The notes under the pieces: generated by a model
Seen by the model: only the letters and a program-made list of their open reading frames with translations
Told to the model about the DNA's origin: nothing
The model's database searches: none
Made by a program: the position numbers and the translations under genes
Shown here: piece after piece, positions 20,161-32,274 of the stretch
How the letters are laid out: every line of letters begins with the position of its first letter
Numbering within the stretch: the first letter of the stretch is position 1
Assembly: GCA_951213105.1 (NCBI GenBank)
Contig: OX578134.1
Coordinates: forward strand, 142,676,450 to 142,740,449
Direction: 5' to 3'
DNA length: 64,000 bases
DNA from: Amaurobius ferox
Taxonomy: Eukaryota; Arthropoda; Arachnida; Araneae; Amaurobiidae

Positions 20161-22934
20161 AAATGGATTTGAATAATCGGGGGAAGTCTGCTGCATATAG
20201 TTTTTAGAAGGATCCTGCGAATCATGGCAAAGAATCATAACTGGCTCTTTTTCTATTACTTATTATTAAAAATGGTCAACATTTAACCGGATCTGTCATT
20301 TAAACTAACATCCATTCAAAATGTGAAGAGATTTAGAATTATTTTGTTCTCACCGAGTGGTGAGTAATGTATTACTGATAAACCCAATTCGGTATTCAAA
20401 AGGAAAATTACATTGCCATTTTATGAAGAATCCAAATACCCAGTTGAATTTGCTGAAATGCAGATTACTTTTGAAAATACGTGACAAAATGTAATTTCAT
20501 TAGCGTAAGCAAGATTAACATAGATTGACCAGATGGTTTCCAGTGTAACGTATCTTCAATCAGAACAAAATGTGGCTCACTAAGAACATGTATGCATATA
20601 ATCTCCAGTTGTACCTAAAACTTAAACCTGGTTTCAATACATCTGAAATCCAGAGTAAACCGAAAACCCACATGTAGGTTGCGGCTAGTTGAAAGTTCGC
20701 TATGGATAAAATATATTTTTTCGACTTTCATGTAAATTTACTGTATTTTAACAGTGGTTTTTGCTTTTCCTGTTTATTGTATATATACCGCTTAGGTACG
20801 TCGTGCTAAAAATACCTAATTATCCTTTTTAAAATGGCAATAATTTTAACCCTAATTATATTGTTTTAAATGTATAGGTAATGAACGAAATTATCATGTT
20901 ATCTCAATTGTTTAAACAATTTGTCAAAATTTATACCTGAAATTCTTATTGATTATTTTATTCAGACTTTTGCACAACAGTACAAAAATAAAATAGCTTC
21001 CAAATAATTAGTTATTTAATTATAAGCGTTTTACAAGCAAGATTTTGCCATAATTACAGTAATGTTTTCTTTGCATTATAAATTGTATATTATTTGATCT
21101 GAAGTTAAATTTATTTAAATAAGTATATGGCTGATGTTTCATTAGAAAGTTATATAATACTTAATTCGCATGTGTCTCAGGTTATTAGGAGTGCAATCGC
21201 TATATCCTCATTCTGATAATGATTTTGAGACCAATAGAACTAGATACTCTGTAATTAGGGAATATTGGTGTTTGAAAAAGCCGAATGATGACTTACACTC
21301 CAATGATTTGGTAGAAATATACCAAAAGATTCTAAGCATTAAAAGACTCTAGAATAAAAATTCTTTACATGATAAGACACACGCGAGTTTGCAGGTTGTT
21401 TAAAGTGCGCAATGGATAAAATGTTTGTTTTCAATTCTAATGAGAATCTACGGTCTGTTTATAATATAGTTTGGTTTTATTGTCGTTTGTATTAATGTCC
21501 ATTAATTTTATACATTGCAATATCAATTTATAGAGGAAAGGGTCATGTTGATCATACGTTTTAAATCCTGCATGTATTTATTATGCAGTTATATTATATA
21601 GCGACATACTGCTACTTAGCATTATTAGTAATGTATCAACATTTGAGATATAAATTTGTGTCGGTAAATGGCATCAAACTATCCTCCTAATCTGAGGATG
21701 ATTTTTCCATACCAGCTTTAAGTAGTCAGCATTTTAAATAATTTTGTGATGGAGGCAAAATATACAACTTACTGTGTTTGATGAATTTATTACGAGCCTT
21801 ATGTTAGCTGTTGCAATCGGGCTAAATTCCATATTGTGTGTTCTGGGCTTTATAATTTTGATGAATATGTAGTGGAACAGTTGTAACTGACTGTAAACTA
21901 GAGAAATTGCATACTATCTATTGTGAACTTTAATGAATGTGTAGTGGTTCTGTTGTAGTCACAATATGTGAATCATTTTGTCTATTTATTCATTTGAGTA
22001 CACGCGGAAAAATGTATATAATTTCGAGCGCACAATATCTTAGCGACCTCTTTCACAGTTTGAGACATTTTTTTTAATTACGCAATACTTAATTTAAGTT
22101 GTTTATATTTTAGAGGTAAAAAATATGTTTTAATGTTTTTATGTCAATTAAAAACTATTGTGAAACTGCATCCGCTCTTTTTTTCTACTTGTTCACAATA
22201 TATCAAGGATGTAATATCTTAGGCATTGGATATAAACAAACGATTGCAAAATAATATATTTTGACCACCACTGAACATAAAACATCATTTTTGGTGATAT
22301 CTGCAGGATTGGCTGTAAATTAGCAGAGGCAGGAATAAATTAAGCACTTGATTCGATTACTTTAAATTATAACTGTAATATACTCTCTGGTTTCCATGAT
22401 GATTCCACTGGGGGAAACCATCTTCGAATTTTTGTGTATCATGTAAAAAACAAAAAAAAAATGTCAGTATTTTTTAAAAATCATTTTAAATGTATTTAAT
22501 TGTAAAACACATATTTATATGACAACAATATTTAGTTAGCTTAGATACCGGTACATATTGTTTTCCATTCCTGATGTCGACAACTTTACATGAACTCAAC
22601 AAATCCAACTAGTTTTAACCATAACCCCTCTGTTTCTTATTCCACAATGATAAACACGAGTACGATCATATCGATCGATCAGGTGCCAGTTTGTCCTCGT
22701 ACTCGAACTACCAGACTGTTTATCTCAAATAAAATTACCTTATCAAGTAAGATGAGAAAATATTAGAGGAGCAGATGTATTACATTATTACAATTACCTA
22801 GTACCTATTTCTTCCTTGTACATAAATATTAAACTGACAACTTGCTCTACAGAATTTAAACCAATCGATTTTATGGTAAAATATAATAGCCTTGAAATAT
22901 ATAATAGCTTGTTTATATATAATAGCCTTGTAAA
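20161..22934. other. Intergenic, about 2.8 kb
   Basis: No gene supported. The phrase GCGCAATGGATAAAATGTTT (about 21406) resembles TTCGCTATGGATAAAATATA (about 20697), suggesting two decayed copies of a further repeat. A short ATCATATCGATCGATCAGG palindromic word lies at about 22664. The reading frame at 21170-21352 has no recognisable domain. Confidence 0.4.
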
Positions 22935-23215
22935 TTCCACAGAAAGTCGACAGTCATTGTTTGGGAGGTCGTCACCGCATGCCTTCGAATGCGTCTATCA
23001 ACGTGTACTGCCGTACATCTGGATAGACCTGTACCACTGCGGCGATTCGCATGCTCTTCTCAATCCATCGTCTACAACTCCTTTGCAGGGTGGACGCATC
23101 TAAGCGTGTTTCAGCGCAATACGCCGGTACGACCACCCAGCAGTATGTATACCTAATTGAATTCCCTAACACGATCGTCCAATAGTTGAAACGGACTCGG
23201 GCGTCTATTCAACAA
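22935..23215 (-). pseudogene. Tc1-family transposase, N-terminal remnant
   Basis: A G+C-richer island. Joined mentally across frames, the minus strand reads like the helix-turn-helix half of a Tc1 transposase: a GWSYRRIA-like phrase (about 23125-23145), AETRLDASTLQRSCRRWIEK (about 23045-23110), RRSGTG with a proline-rich turn (about 23020), and DRRIRRHAVTTSQTMTVDF (about 22940-22990). This half binds the terminal inverted repeats. The phrases sit in at least two frames with stops, and the catalytic half is absent. It need not be the same copy family as the catalytic fragment at 1-708. Confidence 0.7.
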
Positions 23216-24359
23216 CACGTGTGTACTGAAACGAAAAACAGTTCGGAAAACGGATTTCCGTAGGCGACAGGCATTAACAACTGCTGACTCAGCTGCCTTT
23301 TTCATCCCTTTTATCCGCTCTAATCATGTGACCTACTTCCATTTCAGATCATTTGCATACATCAGCCGGCTGCGTTTGCCTTGCAATTTTCATAACTATA
23401 TGGCAAAAGCTCCATGGTATTGCATTTTTTATGCCGAATTAATCGAATGTCAATGTATCTGTCTGTTTTTGAACTGTGACAGATAAGCCAAAAATTAATA
23501 TTTAAATAAAGATACTAAAGGCGGTTATGGCTACTTTGGATAAATATGTTATCATTGTTCGTCAATTTTGATTTCTCACCCTGTAAGCGGTTACTGCTGC
23601 TCTGAATAAATATCATATTCAGATCTATTTAAGTTTGTTCTTATATACTATAAACAGTTATTACTGCTCTGAAAAAATGTGTTACACAAACGAGTATTAC
23701 ATAAAACAGTGAAATGTTCGATTTTTCTAATATGTTGTTTAAAATAAATAAATTTACACTTTTCTCTGCATAGGAGTGTTTAGAAAATTGAGGTGAAGGA
23801 TAAATGATCGAATTTCTCTTGAAACTATGTTTACAGAAAATGTTACAGAACAAAACTCAAGGAATAAATGTTCTTGGAAACCTTTCCTCCTTGAAAGATA
23901 CATGATCCTCGAAATGGATAAAGGAGTAAACGGAAAATATTCAGTAAAGTGAAATAGATTAATGGAGGCCTTAGAATATAATGCAAGAAAAATATTCTTT
24001 ATCCATTACATTTTCGTTTTTATGATTTAAAATATTGATAGTTTTCATATGAGAATTTAGTTATTTTTAACTCATCTATGTTACTGTTAGATTATGCCGT
24101 TACAATTGCTCCTCTATGGAAAGTGATAATATTTCATGCATTCGAAATTATAAACGTAAATTGAAACGTGTATGTGTGTACCATGATATGCAACATTCAG
24201 AAAATGATAGAGTTGAACAGTGTTAACATATGTTTTCTAAAGTTACTTAGAGGTGAATTCGGGTTACTATTGCTATAGTCGTAATGATAAATAAATAAAA
24301 ACATTCAAACTCTACTGAATAAATTTGTTCACATCTTATAGCTTGTGCTACAAAAATAT
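23216..24359. other. Intergenic
   Basis: The first ~200 bases (to about 23420) are still G+C-richer and may be the 5' flank of the Tc1 remnant. The rest is AT-rich with no gene. Confidence 0.45.
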
Positions 24360-25204
24360 ACAGGGTGTCCTAAAAAGATTGAAACGAGCTTTAATTATTT
24401 ACCTGTTGGAGATAAGTGGACAATGTAATTCGCAAAAATGTGGAAAGTAAGGTCGGAAATAACATTACGTTAATGAAATAGTCCTCCCATTAATTTTCAA
24501 AAAGTTACACTTTAAATTTTTATACGACCCTCTTAGACAAATTAGAAAAGGTTTATTTTTAATGCAACAAGTTCATTAAAAAAACCCATATCTGTATCTT
24601 TAAAATTTAGCGAGTTATACCTAATTGAAAATTGAATGGGGACCATATATCAAATTATAATGCAAATTTGTGACATATCACAAAAAAGATAAATCTGGAT
24701 GCTAATACCCAATGGCGTAGTGAGTTAACTGCTTTATACGATCTCTGTCAGTTTAATACTTTATTTGCATTTGTGATAAAAAAATTTGACACATATTAAC
24801 TTATTTTTGATCTAAACAATTTCCATCGTGAATTTATTTATGATTATTTATTATTTATAATTTATTTTTCACTGAAACAGCCTTTCACATGGTACGGAAA
24901 AGAGGCATAAGTCAGATTTTTTCCTTTATCATAATTCAGTTGATTTTAAAGATACAGATATGCGGTTTTTTTAAGAATCTTGTTGCATCAAAAATAAAAA
25001 AAATTCTGATTGACCAAATTTGTCTAAGGGGGTCGTATAAAAATTTAAAAGTGCAATTTTTTGAAAATTAATGGGAAGACTATTTCATTAACGTAGTTTT
25101 ATTTTGTACCGTACTTTCAATATTTTTCCAATTTACATTGCCCACTTATCTCCAACATGTAAAGTGTTAAAGGGCGTTTCAATAATTTTGGGTTACCATC
25201 TATG
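24360..25204. mobile_element. Non-autonomous DNA element with ~260-bp terminal inverted repeats
   Basis: Left arm 24360-24620 starts CAGGGTGTCCTAAAAAGATT and continues TTGGAGATAAGTGGACAATG, CGTTAATGAAATAGTCCTCC, ATTTTTATACGACCCTCTTA and AACCCATATCTGTATCTTTA. The right arm, 24930-25204, carries the reverse complement with scattered mismatches and ends GGTTACCATC. A central ~310 bases lacks coding capacity. Flanking TA dinucleotides would fit a Tc1/mariner-type target duplication. The outermost ~12 bases of the two ends match poorly, so exact ends are uncertain. The frame at 24889-25071 is a shadow of the right arm. Confidence 0.85.
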
Positions 25205-25929
25205 AAACATGCCTTTAAAAATTGATCACCATGGTAATTACATATTTTCTTTACTTATAAAGGAAAGCTTGAGAAAGTCAGTTTTATTCTTATACGAAAA
25301 ACACCTTTTTTCTCGATCGAAGAAACCGTTGATATTTTCAAATGTCCTAATCATAAATATTTTATCCATAGAAGATATCTGCCAGATGCCAGGCACACCT
25401 GTAACCAAACGATTCACGTGCTGTGTCTTTTGTAAACAGATTTTAAATAAATTGGTATGAATTCCGTGCCTTGGTGGAGAAATCTGCGTATTAGTAAATA
25501 CCAGGAATTTTCTGGAATTTAATTTAAACTTAAGGTCCCTGTCAAAGAATAGAACAGTAACGTACCAAAATATTCCAAGTCAATCAAATTCAAGAGTTGT
25601 AATTATTTTCAGCAATATTAATTCTTGTTAAATTATTCGTGCAATAAGAAAAGTTCTACTTCCAAATGAACAGCTGCATTACTTATTCCAGCTTGGTGCA
25701 TAATTTAGCAGTGTATATAATTTTAGACAACTACAGCTTTTGTATACATCCATTATTCTTACTCAATATTTAACAAATCAACACACCCGCTGTAGACTTT
25801 CATTTTCTTTTCTGCTTATTTTCTTTAAAAAGTTTTGCCTTTTGCAAATCTCTTTTTTGTCAAAGTTTGAAAAAAAAATATTTTTCTTTTCCATTAGAAC
25901 GCGTCTAAGAATTGAATTCAAGATTAAAA
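25205..25929. other. Intergenic, no feature seen
   Basis: AT-rich sequence; frames at 25209-25460 and 25740-25940 have no recognisable domains. Confidence 0.45.
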
Positions 25930-26165
25930 AAGGCTTATAATCTTATTAGTAATAAAGTCGCAAAATTAAACCCCTGCCGGCCAGTAATGACAGCTCTTGT
26001 TAATACCTCGAACTACGGGGCACGAAAAGTTATGACGCATGTCTTTAATTACTCCGTTCCGGAATGAAATAATTGGAAATTGGACCGATGTCAAGAATGA
26101 ATTATTTTTAGGGCTGAGTAAATTGTTTTCCACAGTTTTGATTCTAACTGGGTCTGTAAATTACA
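25930..26165 (+). repeat. Family G dispersed repeat, copy G1
   Basis: Shares TATAATCTTATTAGT, TTAATACCTCGAACT, GGCACGAAAAGTTATGA, TCTTTAATTACTC and GAAATGAAATAATTGGAAAT with G2 at 60010-60242 in the same orientation. Both are non-coding. Confidence 0.75.
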
Positions 26166-26387
26166 CCACATTTAATGATAAAACAATTTGTCATACATGA
26201 TTTTTAAAAATAAATTGTATTTTTATAGTATATACGTTATTTATATGCAAAGTTTTGTATTCGAATTGAACAAATCTCATTATTTTTATAGATATTATAA
26301 ATTTAGTAATGCATTTACTGTGATGTTATTTTTACATATTCATAAATTGCAGTATTTGATGGAATCTCAAGTAAATTTGCAGTTTAA

Positions 26388-26459
26388 AGAGTGCAATATT
26401 AATAAATTTATATTGCACTCTTAAGTTAAATTGCACTCTTAAGTCAAAACTTAAGAGTG
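26388..26459. repeat. Two adjacent hairpins sharing an AGAGTGCAAT-type arm
   Basis: Hairpin 1: AGAGTGCAATAT at 26388-26399 and ATATTGCACTCT at 26410-26421, perfect 12-bp arms. Hairpin 2: CACTCTTAAGT at 26434-26444 and ACTTAAGAGTG at 26449-26459, perfect 11-bp arms with a CAAA loop. The shared word GCACTCTTAAGT links them. Confidence 0.85.
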
Positions 26460-26865
26460 AAATATTATAAAATGTTAAACATGAATGAACCACAATAATC
26501 TGAGATGAAGTCTATTGAAAATCATTTGAAATAGAAAGAATTAATATACAAATAAAATAAGTTTGTATGTATTCCCTTAAATAACAGGAGGGCCCTTAAA
26601 TAACGGAAGTAATAATTCGCACATAAAAATTGTGCATCATCAGAAGTACGTCTTATGTGATTACTCTCATGCATCTTTAAAGCAAACAAATCAGTAAGCA
26701 GTGTACTAATTTGTATACATAGATTGCATTGAAAAATTAAAATACGTATAGAAATGTACAAAATGCTTTTTAGATTTTGTTTATTCATTTCAGTTGCTAC
26801 ATTTATTATCAAAAACTCATGCGAATGCAATTTCACTCAACATTACCTTCCAATTACCAATTATT

Positions 26866-26868
26866 ATA

Positions 26869-26905
<37 letters not shown>
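26866..26905. repeat. (TA)n microsatellite
   Basis: Uninterrupted TA dinucleotide run. Confidence 0.95.
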
Positions 26906-26908
<3 letters not shown>

Positions 26909-27149
26909 TAATGGAATCAATAGTATTAATATAATTTTTAATATAAAATAGTCATACTTAACGAACGACTTGTAGGCAATAAAGAGCAATATTAGCGGGT
27001 GATTTCTTGCAAGCAATACGCATACGGTATATGCATGCCCAATAATAATATGCATACATCATAATAATAGTGTAATTGTAAAGATTGTAATTCGTTCATA
27101 AAGCACTACTACACATAACATTATTTTCACCATTTCACACCAAAATTAC

Positions 27150-27545
27150 AAATGGTTTTGAACAACATTCAGAAATTAGAAACTCATAAGAATTACACTG
27201 TTCCAAATTCTCTACCAAAAAACATAAAAAAATATATCTAGAAGATTAATTCAGCATTTTTTAAAATTCAATTCTTTACTTTCATGCACCGCAGTATTCT
27301 GTATAAAATATTTATAAAGGCACAAGATAGTCTTATTTTTTAATGCAGAAAATTTCAAATTCTATGATTCGAGAATTTGTCTGAAGAAACAACTGCTGAA
27401 TATTTTACTTTCAAAAGAATACTTCACACAATAGATAGGAAATACTAAATCATACAGATTGAAAGTGATTTGGTCTGTGTAAACCTTTCTGTTTGAGCCA
27501 GATTCTTCTAAAATACACTTTTATTCAGGTGCTTGAAAGCTTTAC
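27150..27545 (+). repeat. Family F dispersed repeat, copy F1
   Basis: Carries AACTCATAAGAATTACACTG, TTCTGTATAAAATATTTATA, AATTTCAAATTCTATGATTC and CAGATTGAAAGTGATTTGGT in the same order as F3 (45785-46215), and more loosely as F2 (30215-30660). Non-coding and diverged. Confidence 0.65.
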
Positions 27546-28587
27546 TGAAATGTTGCGAAGGCTGGAAAGAAAAACATCAGCGGTTTGTTGGTTGAACGTC
27601 TTTTACTGTGATATTTTAACGAAAAGTCAATTTTAAAAATAATAATTTAGGTATACCGATCTTCTTTCCAACTGTATACGCTACAAATTGGGACTTCATG
27701 GAAATGAGAAAATGAAATACAGATAATATTATATTTTTCTTTTTTATATAACAACAGAATATTAAATAAATTTTAAAATGAATTTATTTGCTTTAAAATT
27801 GTTTGTCCATCCAGTGCTCGTCTAAAATAAATTGATTGAATTGTTTTAGCTCATACAAATTTAAAATATTTAAAATATTTTCTTTTGCCGAAAGAAATCT
27901 TGAAAAAACGATGTACCGACCGTTGGCATCATTTACACGTTTACAGTTATGTGTTCATACCTCTTGGTTGCTACATTATAGAAGATGCGGGAACAAAAAT
28001 AATTTGCTCATTTATGAAATACTTAATTCGATTTTTATATAAATAGGTAAATTTATTTGGGTATTTTAGGGGCTATAAACAAAGAAGAAATGTTAAATTA
28101 GTTCTGTATTTATAAATATGGAAATTTTGACCAGGTAAAATGTCATTTAAATTTAAATTTAGAAGCTAAAGATAAGAGGTAACGTATTTTTTAGAGACAA
28201 AAATATTATCTTTAATTTATTTTCAAAATGCTTTAACTCATTGGAAGGAAATATTAAAATGAAATGAATAACAAACACTATTTATTAAGAGACTTGTAGT
28301 TCCCGCACTGTAATGTAAAAATCCATATTTTGAGATGGAAGTAATGAGCAGAAATTGAAGTTTATCTCACGTGTTACATATTTTAAAATAGTGGCTTATT
28401 GCATCAATTTAATTTTTTTTAAATATAAAAATTTAATTTAAAACAAGAGATTTAGTGCCTAGTTATACACATAAAGTAATCGCTAACAAGTTCTTATTGT
28501 TTATGATTTTGTAATTTAATACATCCGATAAACAACAATTAAGTCTACATTATCTATATTATATAATATATTTTAACACAAAAATTT
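27546..28587. other. Intergenic, no feature seen
   Basis: AT-rich, no supported gene or repeat. Confidence 0.5.
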
Positions 28588-29886
28588 TAAAAAATCTGAT
28601 GTGGGCAGCACATGACTTTCCTTGTATAATGCAATGTATTTACTAGTTTTACAGTGAAAAATAATGTATAAGATCCGCGGCGTTCTGTTTTTATCATTGA
28701 ATTGTACTTTTGACGATTTTCCTGATGACAACATGTAAAACTGTTTCAAAATACTCAATTATTCGCTAAGTTTGCCAAATGCATCAGCAAGTGTTATGGA
28801 TAAACGGTGAGAAGAGTATTTTTTATATACTAGAAGGTATGCCCGTCATATGTCGGAAATTAGAATTTTACGAGACATTACTTCCCATTTGTCGTCATTT
28901 TTAACAATTTGGTGACATTTCTGTCATTTTAGCAACATGTAAAATAGTCGCCAAGTTGGCGACGCCTCGTTAAATTTCTCGCCAAACGTTACGAGCAGAC
29001 GGACGGAGAAATGTATTATTCTTATAGTCTAGGATTATGTTCTTTCCAAAATATTGAACTTTTATCATCTAGTCTTCATTTTCTTTGATTTAGCGTAATT
29101 TTTATTCATTTGGCGACATTTTCGTTAATTTGGAAGCATTTAAAGAATCACCAACTTGCCGGCTTTCCATCAAAATCGCGCCAAGAGTTATGGACGGAGA
29201 AATACGTTAGTTTAGTAGCAGATAAATGAATATTGGCGTCCAAATAGAAAGGTATTACATAAAGTATCTTTTCTCATAAATGGAACTAGCTAGATCCACG
29301 AGAATGATGTCATCAAATTTATAGCATGATATTACTTATATAAAGTGAACATATTTCCCAATAGGTAATATTTTTTTATCTTATATGATTTTTTGATATT
29401 TTTTTTAAATGTGCAATATCTCAAAAACGGTTCATGCTAGTGTTCTAAAATTTATGTCAATAGTTTTCTAATGAAAAATTTCATAAGAAATGACTATTTG
29501 AGTAACTCAATTAAACGTTTAAATTTTTTGATGATTTTTTCAAAATGCCACTCGAAAATTTAGAGGTTCTGAACATTCGATTGCATATAAAATCAATAGG
29601 CTTCCAGTATTTATGAATTGTAATTTTTTAACCAAATTTCGTTTGATTCGCTCCATTCGTTCGCGAGCTATCGTCTCCACACACACACACACACACACAC
29701 ACATACTTACACATACACACATAGACATCATCTCAGAAACGTCTGATTCATGATCAGGGATGCTTGAAACGTGCTCTTCCGTCGAAATCTCAAATTCGAA
29801 TTTTCGATCCCGTCACAATACTTTCCTTATACATTATATTTCCTTATACATTTATATATATATATATAAATATAAAGGAAAGTAAA
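28588..29886 (-). repeat. Family A dispersed repeat, copy A4 (inverted, enlarged)
   Basis: Left edge AAAATCTGATGTGGGCAGC with ACATGACTTTCCTTGTATAA. The iteron module (TTTGGCGACATTTTCGTTAA type) occurs twice, at about 28890-29015 and 29060-29195, separated by a repeat of the TTCTTTCCAAAATATTGAAC segment, so the interior has been duplicated. A CA microsatellite lies at about 29680-29722. The terminal hairpin at 29820-29886 has a TA run expanded into its loop. Non-coding. Confidence 0.8.
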
Positions 29887-30214
29887 AATATGTTGAAAAA
29901 TTTAGATTTTGAACTTAAAATCTCCCAATTTAACAACTATATCTCAACGGCTATGTAACAGCTATGTCTAATTAAAAATGTTATTTTATTCATCAAGGTT
30001 TTAACGTCGTATATATTTCTTAATTAACTAAATAATACAAAGTCAAAAAACTCAATGGAATGACAATTTTAAAATTCCATACGGAATACGTGCGATATAA
30101 ATTTTTATTTAAATTTCTAATCTTACCCTTATATTTAATTCTTAAAATAATTTCTAAAACTTTCAACTAATTTCGAAAATTCCAGAAAAGACAAAAATAG
30201 TTTTCTACATCATA
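29887..30214. other. Intergenic, no feature seen
   Basis: Short AT-rich interval between A4 and F2. Confidence 0.5.
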
Positions 30215-30660
30215 TAATGAAGACAGAACTTGCAATGGAAAGCTAAACTCAACATCTTTTCAATGCAGAGATAGATGTAAGTGCTTTTGAAGACCATAGA
30301 AAATTCGAAGCTCATGAGAATTATAGTACTTCGAATTCTCCTCCAAGAACAAGAAAACAAGAGAAAACTTTTCCACAAATGCAGTCCAATACCTTTTAAA
30401 TTCCATTTTATTTTCAACTATACAATGCACTACTTCGTAAGAAATTCTTACGAAAGTATGATTTTTACATTTTACACTCGAAAAAAATTCTAAAGTTCGA
30501 ATGTGAGTATCTAGAAGCAACTGAACATTTTCTCTCAAAATAATATGCTGGACAATACATTCAAAATCCTAAATTCAAGATAGAAAGTTAACTAACCTCT
30601 TTTTCCGAGAGCTTTCCTTTTAAAATATATTTTTATTAAAATATTAGAAAACGATTTGTA
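30215..30660 (+). repeat. Family F dispersed repeat, copy F2
   Basis: Shares CTTTTCAATGCA, TGCTTTTGAAGA, AAGCTCATGAGAATTATAGT, AAGAAAACAAGAGAAAACTT and a late GAACATTTTCT element with F3. Also contains a local inverted repeat, CTTCGTAAGAAATTCTTACG (about 30432-30451). Confidence 0.7.
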
Positions 30661-31074
30661 AAGTTAGGTTTTAAAAAAAAAATTACAATTTTTTTAAAAT
30701 GTTAAGCATTTTTACATTAGATAATCACACCATTCAAATTTATGTACCGAAAAATATATTCTAAATAAGAGAAATGTTTTTAGAAGTGACTGAATTTGTA
30801 GTTTTATAGGGTATAGTGTTAATTTTGTTATTATTTGTGACTTCTATTATTTGTATTAGTTTAAATAAAACAGAAGTACTTTGTACTATAAATATGCTAT
30901 CATTTAGATTTACAGAAACTTCACATTATATATTTTTCAGTATTGTTTGAAATATGCATTCTACGGCTGTGTGATATTATTTGCTTTATGACAAATTTAT
31001 AGAAAGCATTAAAAATAATAATCTCAAAATTGCACCAACCGTGTCCTGGTTTCCTTCATGCATCTTGACTAATC
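30661..31074. other. Intergenic, no feature seen
   Basis: AT-rich, no supported feature. Confidence 0.5.
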
Positions 31075-31330
31075 GTCTGATCGTCTTTGCAATCTAGCAA
31101 AAAGCATTCTGAAATGTTCCAGCAGTATCCCAAAATCCATTGCGACAAAACATTTGAACCTCATGATTTCCATGGATAACAAATTGATTTCTACTTGCAC
31201 CGGATCAATTCAATGATTGTTCAAGCATTTTACGATTGATACACAGTTGCCACATCAAATAAATTGCAGCTTCATCTGGAAGTTTTCTACGATGATTTGG
31301 TTTGGAGGTATTGAAACACTACTAAACGCT
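31075..31330 (+). repeat. Family H dispersed repeat, copy H2
   Basis: CCTCATGATTTCCATGGATA, ACAAATTGATTTCTACTTGC, GGATCAATTCAATGATTGTT and TTTGGAGGTATTGAAAC align with H1 and H3. Non-coding. Confidence 0.6.
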
Positions 31331-32274
31331 ATTTGTTGTTGTGTATCTTCCTAACTGTATGCTTTAATCCATGATAACTTTTGTAAAACTGAACCGATTT
31401 ATTTGTAATTTAGTTATATGGTGCAAATTAATTAATTTTATAGACTGAGTTTGTTGCTTTACGTAATAGAATAAAAATTGTAAGTGATACGACATTTTTA
31501 CTGTTATATTATGATCGACAATGACTCCTCTAAAATTTATCCATTTGCTTTTCAATGTGGATACATTGTTCAGGTAATTTACTTACGGATCAATTGATTG
31601 ATTGATTAATTGGAGTTTATTGGCACGAAATCCAAGTTGAGGACATGCTGCGTCTGATTTGATTTGATTTGATTGCACACTCTCTCTAGAGTGCAAAAAT
31701 GGGACTTGGCACTCCGCCTTCTGTCCCAAGGGGAAAGGTGCTGCGTCAAACTCATTATGAACTGAACAAGTTACAAACACAGTGCAATAATACATATAAC
31801 AGCAATAAAATAGATAAAACTACAGATAATGAGGCATATAAAGTTAAAAACATGCTTAAGATCCAAATACCGTTAAAAACTATCAAAATAACAAAAATAT
31901 TATAGTACAACTATAGAGTGAATAAACTAATATAAAATTAATTCCTGACAGTTGTTTATATAACCTGTAAAATATCCTTAAAACTACTTGCAACAGGTCG
32001 AATTTGCTGCGGAACGTGTTTGGGAAAAATCGCAAGTGCTGCATCCTGTCTTCTTTACTAATATACATTTTTTGACGAAAACTTTTCAGAAACTGCAATT
32101 TGGATATGTTGCACATATAAGTATTTCCCATTCCGAGTTCGTAGAGAGGAGTGGTAGAATAATCGTCAATGAGAGTAGCTGCAGCTCCTTTACTAATGTG
32201 CACATTGTCAGATTATAATTTATCTGAAAGTTAAACGATGTTTATTGATTTGTATAAATAATTTCAATCAATGT
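31331..32274. other. Intergenic; moderately complex stretch at 31590-32215
   Basis: TTGATTGATTGATTAATTGG is followed by GAGTTTATTGGCACGAAATC and GTTGAGGACATGCTGCGTC. The style recalls the 3' end of a transcribed or retroposed sequence, but no protein is recognisable. GCACACTCTCTCTAGAGTGC (about 31675) is a small hairpin. Minus-strand frames at 31583-31795 and 31883-32203 have no identifiable domain. Confidence 0.35.

Larger units (their letters stand above)
26166..27149. other. Intergenic with hairpins and a TA tract
   Basis: No gene. Contains the hairpin pair at 26388-26459, a short direct repeat of CCCTTAAATAAC (about 26574 and 26592) and the (TA)n run at 26866-26905. Confidence 0.5.

Noticed and set aside
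22816..23103. 95-codon plus-strand frame
   Set aside because: It is antisense to the Tc1 N-terminal remnant and has no domain of its own.
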